A DNA stretch of 41,259 nucleotides from G001797105 sp964528155 (GCA_964528155.1 CAZGRL010000028.1:1-41259); one strand, 5' to 3'. Shown: positions 19,101-27,602, counted from the stretch's first letter. Notes: generated from the letters alone by a model not told the origin. A program made the numbers and translations.

Positions 19101-20513
19101 CTAGCCGATTGAGCCTTCCATCTGGAGCTGGATCAGCCGGTTCATTTCGACGGCATACTCCATCGGGAGCTCTCTCACCAGTGGCTCGATGAACCCTGAG
19201 ACCACCATCGTTGTGGCCTCCTCTGCGCTCAGACCGCGGCTCATGAGATAGAAGAGCTGCTCTTCGCCGACTTTGCTTACAGTCGCCTCGTGACCGATAT
19301 TGACGTTGTCTTCATCGATCTCAATATACGGATAGGTGTCTGACCGGGATTGCGGGTCGAGCAACAGCGCATCACACACGACATTCGACCGGGAGTTCTC
19401 GGCACCCTTGTGTACCTTCAGCAGACCGCGGTACGAAGCCCGCCCACCGCCCTTGCTGATGGACTTCGAGGTGATCTTGCTCGACGTATTCGGGGCGACG
19501 TGAATCGCCTTGCCCCCGGCATCCTGATGTTGGCCCGGACCGGCGAAAGCCATGGATAGGATCTCACCATGGGCCCCGTCCTCCATCAGGTAGCACGACG
19601 GGTACTTCATGGTCAGCTTGCTGCCCAGGTTGGCGTCCACCCACTCCATGGTCCCGCGTTCGTAGACCATCGCCCGTTGGGTGACAAGATTGTAGACATT
19701 GGTTGACCAGTTCTGGATGGTCGTGTAGCGAACTCGAGCATGCTTGTGGACGATGATCTCAATCACGCCGCTATGGAATGAATCGGTTGTGTAGATCGGC
19801 GCCGTACACCCCTCGACGTAATGCACCTGCGCGCCTTCGTCGGCGATGATCAAAGTGCGCTCGAATTGGCCAATGTTCGGCGTGTTCAGTCGGAAATACG
19901 CCTGAAGCGGAAGATCCACCTTGATACCGGGCGGGACGTATATGAATGACCCACCCGACCACACAGCGCTGTTGAGCGCGGCGAACTTGTTGTCCGTGAT
20001 CGGGATCACCGTGCCGAAGTACTTCCGGAACATGTCCGGATGCTCTTTCAGACCGGCCTCGATGCTGAGGAAGATCACGCCTTGCTGCGCCAAATGCTCC
20101 TGGATGTTGTGATAGACCATCTCCGACTCATACTGGGCCCCTACGCCAGCCAGGAACTTCCGCTCGGCTTCGGGGATGCCCAGTTTGTCGAACGTGGCCT
20201 TGATCGATTCGGGTACGTCCTCCCAGGTCTTGCCTTCGGCCTCGGCCGGACGGACATAGTAGGTGATGTTATCGAAGTCGATCTGATCGAGGTCGCCGCC
20301 CCACTTCGGCAGCGGGCGCGCCAGGTAATGCTCCAGTCCTTTCAGCCGGAAGTCGAGCATCCACTGCGGTTCTTCCTTCATGCCGGAGATGTGCTCGACG
20401 ACTTCGCGACTCAATCCCTTCGGGGCCTTGTAGACCGAGACATCCCGGTCAGCGAAGCCATACCGATATTGTCCGAGACCATCAAGGGCCTGTACGTCTC
20501 TCGCAGTCGCCAT
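19101..20513 (-). CDS. sufB: SUF scaffold subunit SufB
   Basis: The 470-residue product matches SufB throughout: 'DFRLKGLEHYLARPLPKWGGDL', 'SFIYVPPGIKVDLPLQAYFRLN', 'VHYVEGCTAPIYTTDSFHSGVIEI', 'WSTNVYNLVTQRA' and 'SKITSKSISKGGGRASYRGLL' through 'NIGHEATVSKVGEEQLFYLMSRGL'. The Cys in 'VVCDALLLD' and the invariant His are positioned as in known SufB cluster sites. SufB forms the SufBCD scaffold. Start ATG 20513 is set by GGAGG seven bases upstream and overlaps the sufC stop by one base (TGATG). Confidence 0.97.
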   Translation of the reverse strand: MATARDVQALDGLGQYRYGFADRDVSVYKAPKGLSREVVEHISGMKEEPQWMLDFRLKGLEHYLARPLPKWGGDLDQIDFDNITYYVRPAEAEGKTWEDVPESIKATFDKLGIPEAERKFLAGVGAQYESEMVYHNIQEHLAQQGVIFLSIEAGLKEHPDMFRKYFGTVIPITDNKFAALNSAVWSGGSFIYVPPGIKVDLPLQAYFRLNTPNIGQFERTLIIADEGAQVHYVEGCTAPIYTTDSFHSGVIEIIVHKHARVRYTTIQNWSTNVYNLVTQRAMVYERGTMEWVDANLGSKLTMKYPSCYLMEDGAHGEILSMAFAGPGQHQDAGGKAIHVAPNTSSKITSKSISKGGGRASYRGLLKVHKGAENSRSNVVCDALLLDPQSRSDTYPYIEIDEDNVNIGHEATVSKVGEEQLFYLMSRGLSAEEATTMVVSGFIEPLVRELPMEYAVEMNRLIQLQMEGSIG

Positions 20514-21298
20514 CAAGGTACCTCCGCCAACTTCTCTTCCTGCATCTCGCGCAACCACCCATACCCGCGCTCTTCGAGGTGTTCGGCCAGATCCGGCCCG
20601 CCTGACTCCACGATCCGACCATCCAGCATGATATGTACGAATTCTGGCTTGATGTAGTTCAAGATCCGTTGATAGTGAGTGATGATCAGGACACCCAGAT
20701 CGGGACCGGCCAGAGCGTTTACGCCCTCCGAGACAATGCGCAGCGCATCGATATCCAGACCCGAATCGGTCTCATCCAGAATGGCGATTTCAGGCTCCAG
20801 AGTGGCCATTTGAAGAATCTCGGCGCGCTTCTTCTCACCACCCGAGAAGCCTTCGTTCAGATAGCGACCGGCGAACTCTTGAGGGACCTTGAGCAACTCC
20901 ATCTTCTGTTTGAGCATGCGCCGGAACTCGGGCACGCTGATCCCTTTGTCCTCCGGATCGGCCTCCTTGCGCCGGGCATTGATCGCCGTTCGCAGGAAGT
21001 TCGCCACGGAAACGCCGGGGATAGAAACCGGATATTGAAACGCCATGAACAGTCCCAGGCGCGAGCGTTCATCCGGCGCCATCTCCACCAGATTCTTACC
21101 CTTGAACAGAATTTCGCCGCCCGTCACCTCGTAGGACGGATGCCCCATCAGAACGTTGGCCAACGTCGATTTGCCTGTTCCGTTCGGGCCCATCAATGCG
21201 TGAACTTCGCCCGTGCTCACCTTGAGGTCGACCCCTTTGAGGATCTCCTTACCCTCGACGGCGGCGCGAAGTCCGCGGATCTCGAGCGTGTTTCCCAT
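20513..21298 (-). CDS. sufC: SUF ATPase SufC
   Basis: ABC-type ATPase of 261 residues without membrane part. Walker A 'GPNGTGKST', Q-loop region 'FMAFQYPVSIPGVS', signature 'FSGGEKKRAEILQMA', Walker B 'IAILDETDSGLDIDAL' and the H-loop 'ITHYQRIL' are all present; the 'TDSGLDIDAL' wording is typical of SufC. It drives conformational change in the SufBCD scaffold. ATG 21298 follows GGAGG by about 6 bases; an upstream TTG is ignored. First gene of the operon. Confidence 0.97.
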   Translation of the reverse strand: MGNTLEIRGLRAAVEGKEILKGVDLKVSTGEVHALMGPNGTGKSTLANVLMGHPSYEVTGGEILFKGKNLVEMAPDERSRLGLFMAFQYPVSIPGVSVANFLRTAINARRKEADPEDKGISVPEFRRMLKQKMELLKVPQEFAGRYLNEGFSGGEKKRAEILQMATLEPEIAILDETDSGLDIDALRIVSEGVNALAGPDLGVLIITHYQRILNYIKPEFVHIMLDGRIVESGGPDLAEHLEERGYGWLREMQEEKLAEVP

Positions 21299-21350
21299 CC
21301 ACAACCTCCGGGCAGGTCCTTTCGGAGCCCTGCCGTGAATATCGCACGGG

Positions 21351-21380
21351 ATTATAGCACGCCCGCTTTGAATGTGTCAA
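21351..21380 (-). promoter_or_regulatory. suf operon promoter
   Basis: On the - strand a perfect TTGACA (21375-21380) and perfect TATAAT (21351-21356) are 18 bases apart. The -35 overlaps the 12-mer at 21374-21385 and touches the A/T palindrome at 21380-21398, so a repressor bound there would block RNA polymerase. Strong consensus match. Confidence 0.85.
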
Positions 21381-21398
21381 TATTTATGTCATAAATAT
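21374..21398. promoter_or_regulatory. Candidate SufR operator at the suf promoter
   Basis: A perfect palindrome ATATTTATG-T-CATAAATAT occupies 21380-21398. Just before it GTGTCAATATTT (21374-21385) recurs in inverted form at 21547-21558 over the sufR -35 box. Position over both divergent promoters is what an autoregulating SufR would need. Confidence 0.55.
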
Positions 21399-21546
21399 GA
21401 GAAAAATCCGATTTCAGGCTCACCCTGCCACCCAGATACGCCCCGGAGGGCTTTGAGACCGGTGCCTTGGGTCGAATGGGCCTGAGCATGATGCCGACCC
21501 CAGCCTCCAGGGGCCATGTGAGGACGAAAAAAATGATAAAAATAAC

Positions 21547-21558
21547 AAATATTGACAC
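21547..21558. promoter_or_regulatory. Mirror copy of the 12-mer at the sufR promoter
   Basis: AAATATTGACAC is the exact reverse complement of the 12-mer at 21374-21385 and contains the sufR -35 box. The surrounding A-rich stretch (21529-21550) is only loosely palindromic, unlike the suf side. Confidence 0.45.
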
Positions 21559-21581
21559 CCGGAAAACCGCCGTGATATACT
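21552..21581 (+). promoter_or_regulatory. sufR promoter
   Basis: TTGACA (21552-21557) and TATACT (21576-21581) are 18 bases apart. The sufR ATG at 21592 lies only 10 bases past the -10, so the transcript should be nearly leaderless. Confidence 0.8.
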
Positions 21582-21591
21582 CCCGGACGAG

Positions 21592-22233
21592 ATGTCCAGC
21601 GCGACTCGCGATCGTATCCTGCGCACGCTCAGGCTGCGGGGTAAGTGCACGGTGATTGACCTGGCCGAGGCATCGGGCGTGTCACCCGTGTCGGTCCGGC
21701 ACCACCTGGCCAACCTGCAGGCCGAGAAGCTCGTCGAGGCTGAGGAGGTCAAGCATGGGGTCGGCCGCCCTCGCCTGGTCTTCGCTTTGAGCGACACGGC
21801 GCTCGAGATGTTCCCCAGCCGGTATTTCCGCCTGATCAATCGGATCCTGCAAGAGATCAAGGACAGCATGCCCGCCGACGCCGTCCGGCATCTGTTCGCA
21901 TCGGTGGCGTCAACCATGGCTGCCGACTATGCCGAACAACTCGAAGGCCTTCCGCTCGAGGAACGGCTCGAACGACTGATTAAGCTGCTTTCGGACGAAG
22001 GATTCGAGGCCGAGTTGGAAGGCCACGGGGATAGTGTGACGATCAGGGAGCTCAGCTGCCCGTACTACAGGATGGGTCGGGAGCATCCTGAAGTGTGTGT
22101 GATCGATCAGACCTTCATCGCCACTTCGCTCTCATTGCCTGTTGAACGCGTGAGCTGTCTGCTCGACGGGGACTCGCATTGCAGTTTCAGTATCCCGATA
22201 GTTGTTGCAGAAATGGGAGAGATAGACGTATGA
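21592..22233 (+). CDS. sufR: SufR-type iron-sulfur transcriptional repressor
   Basis: Product of 213 residues. Residues 4-60 are a winged helix-turn-helix ('RDRILRTLRLRGKCTVIDLAEASGVS', 'VRHHLANLQAEKLVEAEE'). The C-terminal part carries Cys156, Cys169, Cys189 and Cys197 in the context 'ELSCPYYRMGREHPEVC' and 'PVERVSCLLDGDSHC', the cluster-ligand arrangement of SufR, an Fe-S sensor that represses suf genes when clusters are sufficient. It is divergent from sufCBDSU and the shared 12-mer covers both -35 boxes. ATG 21592 gives a normal N-terminus with the HTH at once; no ribosome site is evident. Its stop overlaps the next start (ATGA). Confidence 0.93.
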   Translation: MSSATRDRILRTLRLRGKCTVIDLAEASGVSPVSVRHHLANLQAEKLVEAEEVKHGVGRPRLVFALSDTALEMFPSRYFRLINRILQEIKDSMPADAVRHLFASVASTMAADYAEQLEGLPLEERLERLIKLLSDEGFEAELEGHGDSVTIRELSCPYYRMGREHPEVCVIDQTFIATSLSLPVERVSCLLDGDSHCSFSIPIVVAEMGEIDV

Positions 22234-22577
22234 CCGAATCTGCCGAAGTGCCCCGGCTCGTCTGGGAAGCCGACTCAACCCATCCGGAGAAAGCGGAGCA
22301 TGTGCGTGAGGCCTTGCGCGAGGTCGTTGATCCGGAGATCGGGTTGAGCGTGATCGAGCTCGGGCTGGTGCGCGACCTGTCGATCACCGACGCCGATGTC
22401 CATCTTCGCATGATCATGACAACCCCATTCTGCCCTTATGGCCCGGCATTGCTAGAGATGACGCGATCGAAGGCCGAGCAGGCGGCCGAGCTGCCCACGA
22501 CGATTGAAGTCGGAATGGAGATGTGGGACCCGAGCATGATGGAAGAAGGTGCCGGGGCTGCCTGGGGCTTCTACTAG
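22230..22577 (+). CDS. SufT-like DUF59 (MIP18-type) iron-sulfur assembly factor
   Basis: Product of 115 residues. After a 25-residue lead, 'VREALREVVDPEIGLSVIELGLVRDLSI' and 'MIMTTPFCPYGPALLE' are the DUF59/MIP18 signature, with the reactive Cys in 'TTPFCPYGP'. Family members (SufT, Cia2-like) help maturation of Fe-S proteins. ATG 22230 overlaps the sufR stop, so it is coupled to the repressor and would be made at the same low, autoregulated level. It ends before a bidirectional terminator. Confidence 0.88.
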   Translation: MTESAEVPRLVWEADSTHPEKAEHVREALREVVDPEIGLSVIELGLVRDLSITDADVHLRMIMTTPFCPYGPALLEMTRSKAEQAAELPTTIEVGMEMWDPSMMEEGAGAAWGFY

Positions 22578-22614
22578 GCCGGATTGCGCCCTCAACGCTC
22601 GAACAGAAAACAAA

Positions 22615-22639
22615 CGGCGGCTCCAACATGGAGCCGCCG
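22615..22639. terminator. Bidirectional intrinsic terminator
   Basis: CGGCGGCTCC and its exact complement enclose AACAT. On the + strand GCTCTTTCTTC follows; on the - strand the flank reads TTTGTTTTCTG. It therefore can end both the sufR transcript and the sigma-factor transcript arriving from the right. Confidence 0.85.
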
Positions 22640-22676
22640 GCTCTTTCTTCTGTGAGGAATGGGGCGATCTCTTGCC

Positions 22677-22961
22677 TTACGCGGGCAGCGAGTCCCTGTC
22701 TCGGTTCCGAGTTCGATGGATGATCCCGAGCACGCTCAGGATGGCAAGGATGATCCGGAGCGCCAGGCCCAACGAAGCCGCCGTCACAAGGATCAGGGTC
22801 ACAATGGCGGCGATAACCTTCCATTCCATCATCAGGCTTGTGCCCTGATAGGACACCAGACCTGCCCTGAGCCTTCGGATGAATCGAGCGCTCGGCTCAA
22901 CAGGTGTCATCGTATGGCGGAGCCATGCCTCCAACTGGCGTCGATCCATGGCTGCGTTCAT
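22677..22961 (-). CDS. Small membrane protein downstream of an ECF sigma factor (possible anti-sigma)
   Basis: Product of about 94 residues (ATG 22961; ATG 22976 would add five). A charged N-terminal half ('QLEAWLRHTMTPVEPSARFIRRLRAGL') is followed by 'VIAAIVTLILVTAASLGLALRIILAILSVLGII', enough for one long or two short membrane helices, and a basic end. The 'PVEPSARFIRRLR' wording resembles the start of small anti-sigma-like proteins in Chloroflexi. It lies about 110 bases behind the sigma gene on the same strand, where anti-sigma factors are usual. No zinc-binding ZAS motif is present, so the role remains a guess. Confidence 0.55.
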   Translation of the reverse strand: MNAAMDRRQLEAWLRHTMTPVEPSARFIRRLRAGLVSYQGTSLMMEWKVIAAIVTLILVTAASLGLALRIILAILSVLGIIHRTRNRDRDSLPA

Positions 22962-23072
22962 ATCTCCAGCCCCCATCCCCGATCTGTGCTCGTCGCCTCC
23001 AGGGGACGAACTGCCCCATTCTGTCCGCAGTCGGTCTCTCCCGGGACGATCCCGATCAACCGGGCTCCGGCC

Positions 23073-23654
23073 CTACCCTCTACTCGCACCGTCGTCGCTC
23101 CCCACGTCCAACTTGGTGAACTCTTCACGCAGCGAGTTCAACGTCCTGTGATACAAGCTCTTGATCGCCCCCTCCGTCCTGCCCATGATCTCGCCGATCT
23201 CGGCGTTGGACAGCCGCTCAACAAACTTCAGAATAAGCAGCTGTTGACGATCCGGTGGCAGCTGGCGCACGGCGACCAGTAGCATTTGTCTCTCTTCAGC
23301 CGCCATCGCCTCGACCTCGGGGTGAGTGCTCGATCCGGGGGTCGCCAGGTGGTCATCCAGCGGGACGACCGGGCGGCGGCTTCTGTCTCTGTGCCAGTTG
23401 GCCACCAGATTGTGGGCGATCCGGTATAGCCAGGCCGAGAACGGTACGCCCTTATCCTCGAAGGCAGCGACGTGTCTCAGCGCCCTCTGAAAAACACGCG
23501 CGGTGAGGTCTTCCGCGTCGTGGTGGTTCCCCGTCCGGTAATAGATGTAGTTGTAGATCTGCCGGACGTGACGCTCGTACAGCTCGCCGAAAGCCGAGGC
23601 TTCCGACCCGGCCCGGCGGATCAGATCCAGTTCGCTCTCAGGTCGCTCGCTCAT
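23073..23654 (-). CDS. ECF-family RNA polymerase sigma factor
   Basis: Product of 193 residues with region 2 ('AFGELYERHVRQIYNYIYYRTGNHHDAEDLTARVFQRAL' and 'FSAWLYRIAHNLVANWHR') and region 4 ('LPPDRQQLLILKFVERLSNAEIGEIMGRTEGAIKSLYHRTLNSLRE'), joined by a short linker; region 3 is absent as in ECF sigmas. It directs RNA polymerase to a special promoter set. The start is ATG 23654 after GGGAGAGCAGG. The downstream small membrane protein may be its regulator; the trigger is unknown. Confidence 0.93.
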   Translation of the reverse strand: MSERPESELDLIRRAGSEASAFGELYERHVRQIYNYIYYRTGNHHDAEDLTARVFQRALRHVAAFEDKGVPFSAWLYRIAHNLVANWHRDRSRRPVVPLDDHLATPGSSTHPEVEAMAAEERQMLLVAVRQLPPDRQQLLILKFVERLSNAEIGEIMGRTEGAIKSLYHRTLNSLREEFTKLDVGSDDGASRG

Positions 23655-23757
23655 CCTGCTCTCCCTGAGAGACGATTCTGGACATACATGTAAACCCCGA
23701 AGTGTGGGTTAGGTTTTCCAAGGGCCGGCTCGAATCGGATCGCCTCATGCGGCTCGC

Positions 23758-25251
23758 TTACCCCACGCTTCCAGGTGGTGCGATTCTCGGGCCGCCGCCG
23801 GGTTGTAGCGCGGCCCAGGCCCGTCTGACTTCGACGATACCGGCGTCTTCATCCGGTCGACCGCCGTATTGAACCTCGAGATAGGCCCGAGTGATGGTCT
23901 CCACCTCTTCCTTGTGGTATGGGAATACCTCACGCAGCACAGTCAGATACTCGAGCGGGGTCTCGGCCGGCGACCGGGCCCGTCCGAGCGACTTCGCCCG
24001 TCGCAGCAGCCTGCCGTAGATCCTCCTGATCGAGGCCGCCGCCAGCATCTGTTCGAGGACGTCCAGGGAGGGTCTCCTGCGCCGACCGAGCGCGGCCAGG
24101 AGGCCTCGACCGCGGTCGGTGTCCTCCTGCTCCCAGGGGATCAGCTCCACCTCCTCTACCGCCGCGCCCTCTTCCCTGGCATCCCTCTTTCGCCCTCCGC
24201 GGATCGCCGTCAGCGCCAATAACGCCACGATTAATCCAGTGCCTGCCGCGGCGAGTTCACGCGCGTGTTCCTGGAGCCACACCGATGGCTCGCCCTGGCC
24301 TTGAGATACGGTGCGGGTCAATGATTCGATCCCGCTGAGGATCCCCGCAAGCCCTTGCATCCCTCCCAGGGCGCCGGCAGCCGCCCGAATGACCCAACCC
24401 AGGAACAGGCTCACCGCCCTGATCACAGGGCTGATGAGGATGACGATGACCCGAAGCGCCCCCAACAATGCCGAGGTCAGAATGGTGACGATCTCAACCG
24501 CTATCCGACTTTGGAGCAGAGCACTCAAGCCCTGGGCCAGCCCGACCGTAGCCAGGATGATCACCAGCATTGCGCCCACCCACGCCAGCCCCGCCGGACT
24601 CGCCTTTCCGCCGACGTGCGACGGCGTCCGGTCCACGCGGCTCACGGCCAGGGCCAGCAACCCTGCGAAGAAGTAGGCCGGCAATGCCTCAAGCATCAAT
24701 CGGCCCTCGACATCGCGGAAGATCAATCCGAAAGCCGCCAGAATCACGATCCCCAGGCGGAATCTGAAATGCAGCTTCTCGGGAGCCGGGACGTCCTGCC
24801 CCGCAGCGACGACGCCCCGTCGAAAAACAAACATGGCGCTCAAGATGATCACCAGTTCAGCCGGGATCAACTCAAGGACACCTCCCAGGGACCCGAGCAT
24901 CTGCGACAGAAACTCTCGCCAACCCAGTCCCGGGTACTCCGGCTGGAAGAGAAGCATCAGGGCGCCGGCTTGTGCGATCAGGAGCAGAAGAAGGAGGAAC
25001 GCACGCATCAGGCGCGAGGCGTGGCCGGCCCTCAGCGCGCGATCCGCCATCATGGCCAGCCAAGCCGCCGATACAAGGCAGCCCAGCACCGCCAACTCCC
25101 CCATGCTCTTGCCTCTGGCGTTGAAGTATCGAAACCAGGGTGTGAACCAGGAAACTTCCATCAGCAGCCCACCGGCAATGCCCAATTCCGTCAGGAGAGT
25201 TTCCAGATGGCGATTCGCCATCGGATGTGATCCGACCGCGATTCGGTTCAT
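23758..25251 (-). CDS. Polytopic membrane protein with C-terminal DUF4129
   Basis: Product of 497 residues. The first 330 residues hold about eight to ten hydrophobic helices (for example 'LMRAFLLLLLLIAQAGALMLLF', 'LVIILSAMFVFRRGV', 'LRVIVILISPVIRAVSLFLG'). A further helix near residue 350 is followed by a cytoplasmic, charged region ending in DUF4129 ('SIRRIYGRLLRRAKSLGRARSPAETPLEYLTVL' to 'TITRAYLEVQYGG'). DUF4129 is typical of the membrane partner in MoxR-DUF58-transglutaminase clusters, but no transglutaminase domain is present here. ATG 25251 overlaps the DUF58 stop (ATGA). Function unknown. Confidence 0.8.
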   Translation of the reverse strand: MNRIAVGSHPMANRHLETLLTELGIAGGLLMEVSWFTPWFRYFNARGKSMGELAVLGCLVSAAWLAMMADRALRAGHASRLMRAFLLLLLLIAQAGALMLLFQPEYPGLGWREFLSQMLGSLGGVLELIPAELVIILSAMFVFRRGVVAAGQDVPAPEKLHFRFRLGIVILAAFGLIFRDVEGRLMLEALPAYFFAGLLALAVSRVDRTPSHVGGKASPAGLAWVGAMLVIILATVGLAQGLSALLQSRIAVEIVTILTSALLGALRVIVILISPVIRAVSLFLGWVIRAAAGALGGMQGLAGILSGIESLTRTVSQGQGEPSVWLQEHARELAAAGTGLIVALLALTAIRGGRKRDAREEGAAVEEVELIPWEQEDTDRGRGLLAALGRRRRPSLDVLEQMLAAASIRRIYGRLLRRAKSLGRARSPAETPLEYLTVLREVFPYHKEEVETITRAYLEVQYGGRPDEDAGIVEVRRAWAALQPGGGPRIAPPGSVG

Positions 25252-26453
25252 GCGGCCAACCCCTGTGACACGAAAGGCTGATGGACAATCTGCACGCCCG
25301 GAAGAAACGGTGGTTCGTCCTGAGCGAGTGAGAATAGAGTGAGACGCCGGCTGCGCGCCTGAAGCTGTCGGACGGCCATCCCCAGTTCGGGAGTGGTCAC
25401 GCCGGTCACGACGACCAGGCACGATCCGTACTCGATCTGTGGAGCCGAACCCATGAGATACCGATCAAAAGGCGCTGTGACAATCGGCGTGACCGACGAG
25501 AGTGCCATGAGCATCGTCGCCAGATGGGCTTGCGTCCGACCGAGGGCGATTCGGAACGGCCGGCCGGCTCTGGCCCTTCCACCGTTCGAGATCAACCCTA
25601 CCCTGTAGCCCTGTTCGAAACTCTCCTTGACGATTGTCGCAGCCGCCTCGACCAGTGCGTCGAACAACTCCGGCCACGTGCCCAGCCAGGGCTTTTCGTA
25701 CGTGCTGACGTTGAGACACACGACCAGATCGAGCCCGGAGACCGGCTGAAACATCCGGCTCTGGAGTTGTCCCGTTCGCGCGGTTGCCGGCCAATGTATC
25801 CTGCGGAAGCCGTCTTGCGGCTGATACTCTCGAACCCCGATCGTCAGCGAAACATCCTCGAATAGCCGCCGGGGGGCGCGTCTGCCGCCGAAGGGATCGG
25901 CGGCCTTGAAACCGAGATCGCTCAAACGCCTCACCCTGGGGAAGACCACCACCGGCCGTGCCTCCGCCACGTGGGCCTCGGAGGCGAACAGGCCGAACGG
26001 ATCTCCGGAGACTGCCTGCGCCGGCCCGACATCGTACAGGCCGCGCGATTGGAACATGATGGTGAAGCGGCGATGAATGCGCTCGTAGCTTCTGACCATC
26101 AAACTCAGCACGAGCAGTCCCAGGCCTTTGGTCGCTGACGGCTGAAGCACACTCTGCTCGCGCGGGGTGAGTGCCATCGGCCAGCGGTCGACCAATGTGA
26201 GCCACGTCAACGGGAGAAGCTTGTGATTGTCAACGACGACATCCACGTCTGTCTGTTCACCCGGGAAGGCGCGCCAGTATTTCAGGCGGCGCTGATATGT
26301 CACGCCTCTGAGCGAATTCCGATTCCACCACCACGAGGCGAGCAACACGACCAGCATGAAGGCGCCGACACCGAGCAAGCCCGGCGCCCGGATCAAGAAC
26401 CCGAAGATGAGCAGTAATACTGTGAGACGGGACCAGGCGACCGCGCGCGCCAC
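25248..26453 (-). CDS. DUF58-domain membrane-anchored protein
   Basis: Product of 401 residues. Two N-terminal membrane helices ('LTVLLLIFGFLIRAPGLLGVGAFMLVVLLASWWW') precede a beta-rich part and the DUF58 signature 'VREYQPQDGFRRIHWPATARTGQLQSRMF'. The following region folds like a von Willebrand A domain ('LDLVVCLNVSTYEKPWLG', 'VVTGVTTPELGMAV'), with an imperfect metal site. DUF58 proteins usually work with a MoxR ATPase, whose gene ends one base before this GTG start. The pair is thought to act as a chaperone-like system for envelope or secreted proteins. Confidence 0.88.
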   Translation of the reverse strand: MARAVAWSRLTVLLLIFGFLIRAPGLLGVGAFMLVVLLASWWWNRNSLRGVTYQRRLKYWRAFPGEQTDVDVVVDNHKLLPLTWLTLVDRWPMALTPREQSVLQPSATKGLGLLVLSLMVRSYERIHRRFTIMFQSRGLYDVGPAQAVSGDPFGLFASEAHVAEARPVVVFPRVRRLSDLGFKAADPFGGRRAPRRLFEDVSLTIGVREYQPQDGFRRIHWPATARTGQLQSRMFQPVSGLDLVVCLNVSTYEKPWLGTWPELFDALVEAAATIVKESFEQGYRVGLISNGGRARAGRPFRIALGRTQAHLATMLMALSSVTPIVTAPFDRYLMGSAPQIEYGSCLVVVTGVTTPELGMAVRQLQARSRRLTLFSLAQDEPPFLPGVQIVHQPFVSQGLAA

Positions 26454-26454
26454 C

Positions 26455-27390
26455 TCAAACCTCGACGGGTACGGGGATTTCGGAGACGATGTCCTCTACG
26501 AGCTCGGCCGGGAAGCGTCCGCGGAGTTGAGCCTGAGGCGAAATGATCAGCCGGTGCGTCAGAACATATGGTGCAAGGGACTTGGCATCATCAGGAATTA
26601 CGTAGTCGCGACCGCGGATCGCTGCCCAGGCCTGGCTGGCCGAATACAGGCCGAGTGTTGCCCGCGGGCTCGCGCCCAGGTCGATCTCGGGATGCGTTCG
26701 CGTCGCGCGCGCCACGGCGATAATGTAATCGCGCACGGATGCCTCGACTCGGACTTGCCGTCTTTCGCTCTGACAGCGAATGACTTCCTGCGGGGTCGTC
26801 ACCTCACCAAGATCCTCCAGAGGATCATGCTCGGTGAAGCGCGTCAGGATCTCGCCCTCCTGGCTGGCATCCGGATATCCGATCTTCAACCGGAGAAGGA
26901 AACGGTCGAGTTGCGCCTCGGGCAAGGGGAACGTCCCTTCCAGCTCGACCGGATTCTGCGTTGCCATGACAATGAAAGGCGGCGTGATCGGATGGGTAAC
27001 ACCGTCGATGGTCACCTGTCGCTCTTGCATCGCCTCCAACAAAGCCGATTGCGTTCGAGGCGTTGCGCGGTTGATCTCGTCGGCCAGGACGACCTGGCTC
27101 ATCACCGGCCCCGTCCGATACTCGAATTCGCCGAGCTTCTGATTGAACCAGCTCAAGCCGACGACGTCCGAGGGCAGCAGATCCGGCGTGAACTGGATCC
27201 TGCGGAATGAACAACCGATCGAGACGGCCAGCGATTTGGCGAAGGTGGTCTTCCCCGTTCCGGGCACATCCTCGAGCAGGATATGCCCTTCGCACAGGAT
27301 CGCCACCATGGCCAGATCGATCGTCTCGGCTTTGCCGACGATCACACGCTGGACATTGGCTCGTACACGAGACGCAAGCTCAGCGATCAC
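26455..27390 (-). CDS. MoxR-family AAA+ ATPase
   Basis: Product of 311 residues. Walker A 'DVPGTGKTTFAKSLA', Walker B 'VVLADEINRA', sensor 1 'FIVMATQNPVELEGTFPLPEAQLDRF' and the C-terminal lid region 'YIIAVARATRTHPEIDLGASPRATLGLYSAS' are all typical of MoxR. It is expected to remodel or activate client proteins together with the DUF58 protein encoded next. The GTG start at 27390 has GAGGTGG five bases upstream. It is the first gene of a three-gene operon. Confidence 0.95.
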   Translation of the reverse strand: MIAELASRVRANVQRVIVGKAETIDLAMVAILCEGHILLEDVPGTGKTTFAKSLAVSIGCSFRRIQFTPDLLPSDVVGLSWFNQKLGEFEYRTGPVMSQVVLADEINRATPRTQSALLEAMQERQVTIDGVTHPITPPFIVMATQNPVELEGTFPLPEAQLDRFLLRLKIGYPDASQEGEILTRFTEHDPLEDLGEVTTPQEVIRCQSERRQVRVEASVRDYIIAVARATRTHPEIDLGASPRATLGLYSASQAWAAIRGRDYVIPDDAKSLAPYVLTHRLIISPQAQLRGRFPAELVEDIVSEIPVPVEV

Positions 27391-27602
27391 GTGCCCACCT
27401 CATCCTGGTGCCGCAATCATTGCATTGGAGGAGTGTTATGCACAGGCCAAGACCGCGGGTTGGTCGATTTGCCTCGCGCGCCGGCGTGGTGATGCGCGAT
27501 CTCGAGGGATTCTCTGCCAGCGTCAGCCGGAGGCGGCCCCGCCGACACACACTTGTGCCCCTGCCCCAGGTTCCGGAGTATAGCATGGATGGAGGGAGGC
27601 GA

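Noticed and set aside
24355..25230. 291-codon open frame on the + strand
   Set aside because: Antisense to the DUF4129 membrane protein; translation is Gln/His/Arg-rich, a typical shadow of hydrophobic codons.
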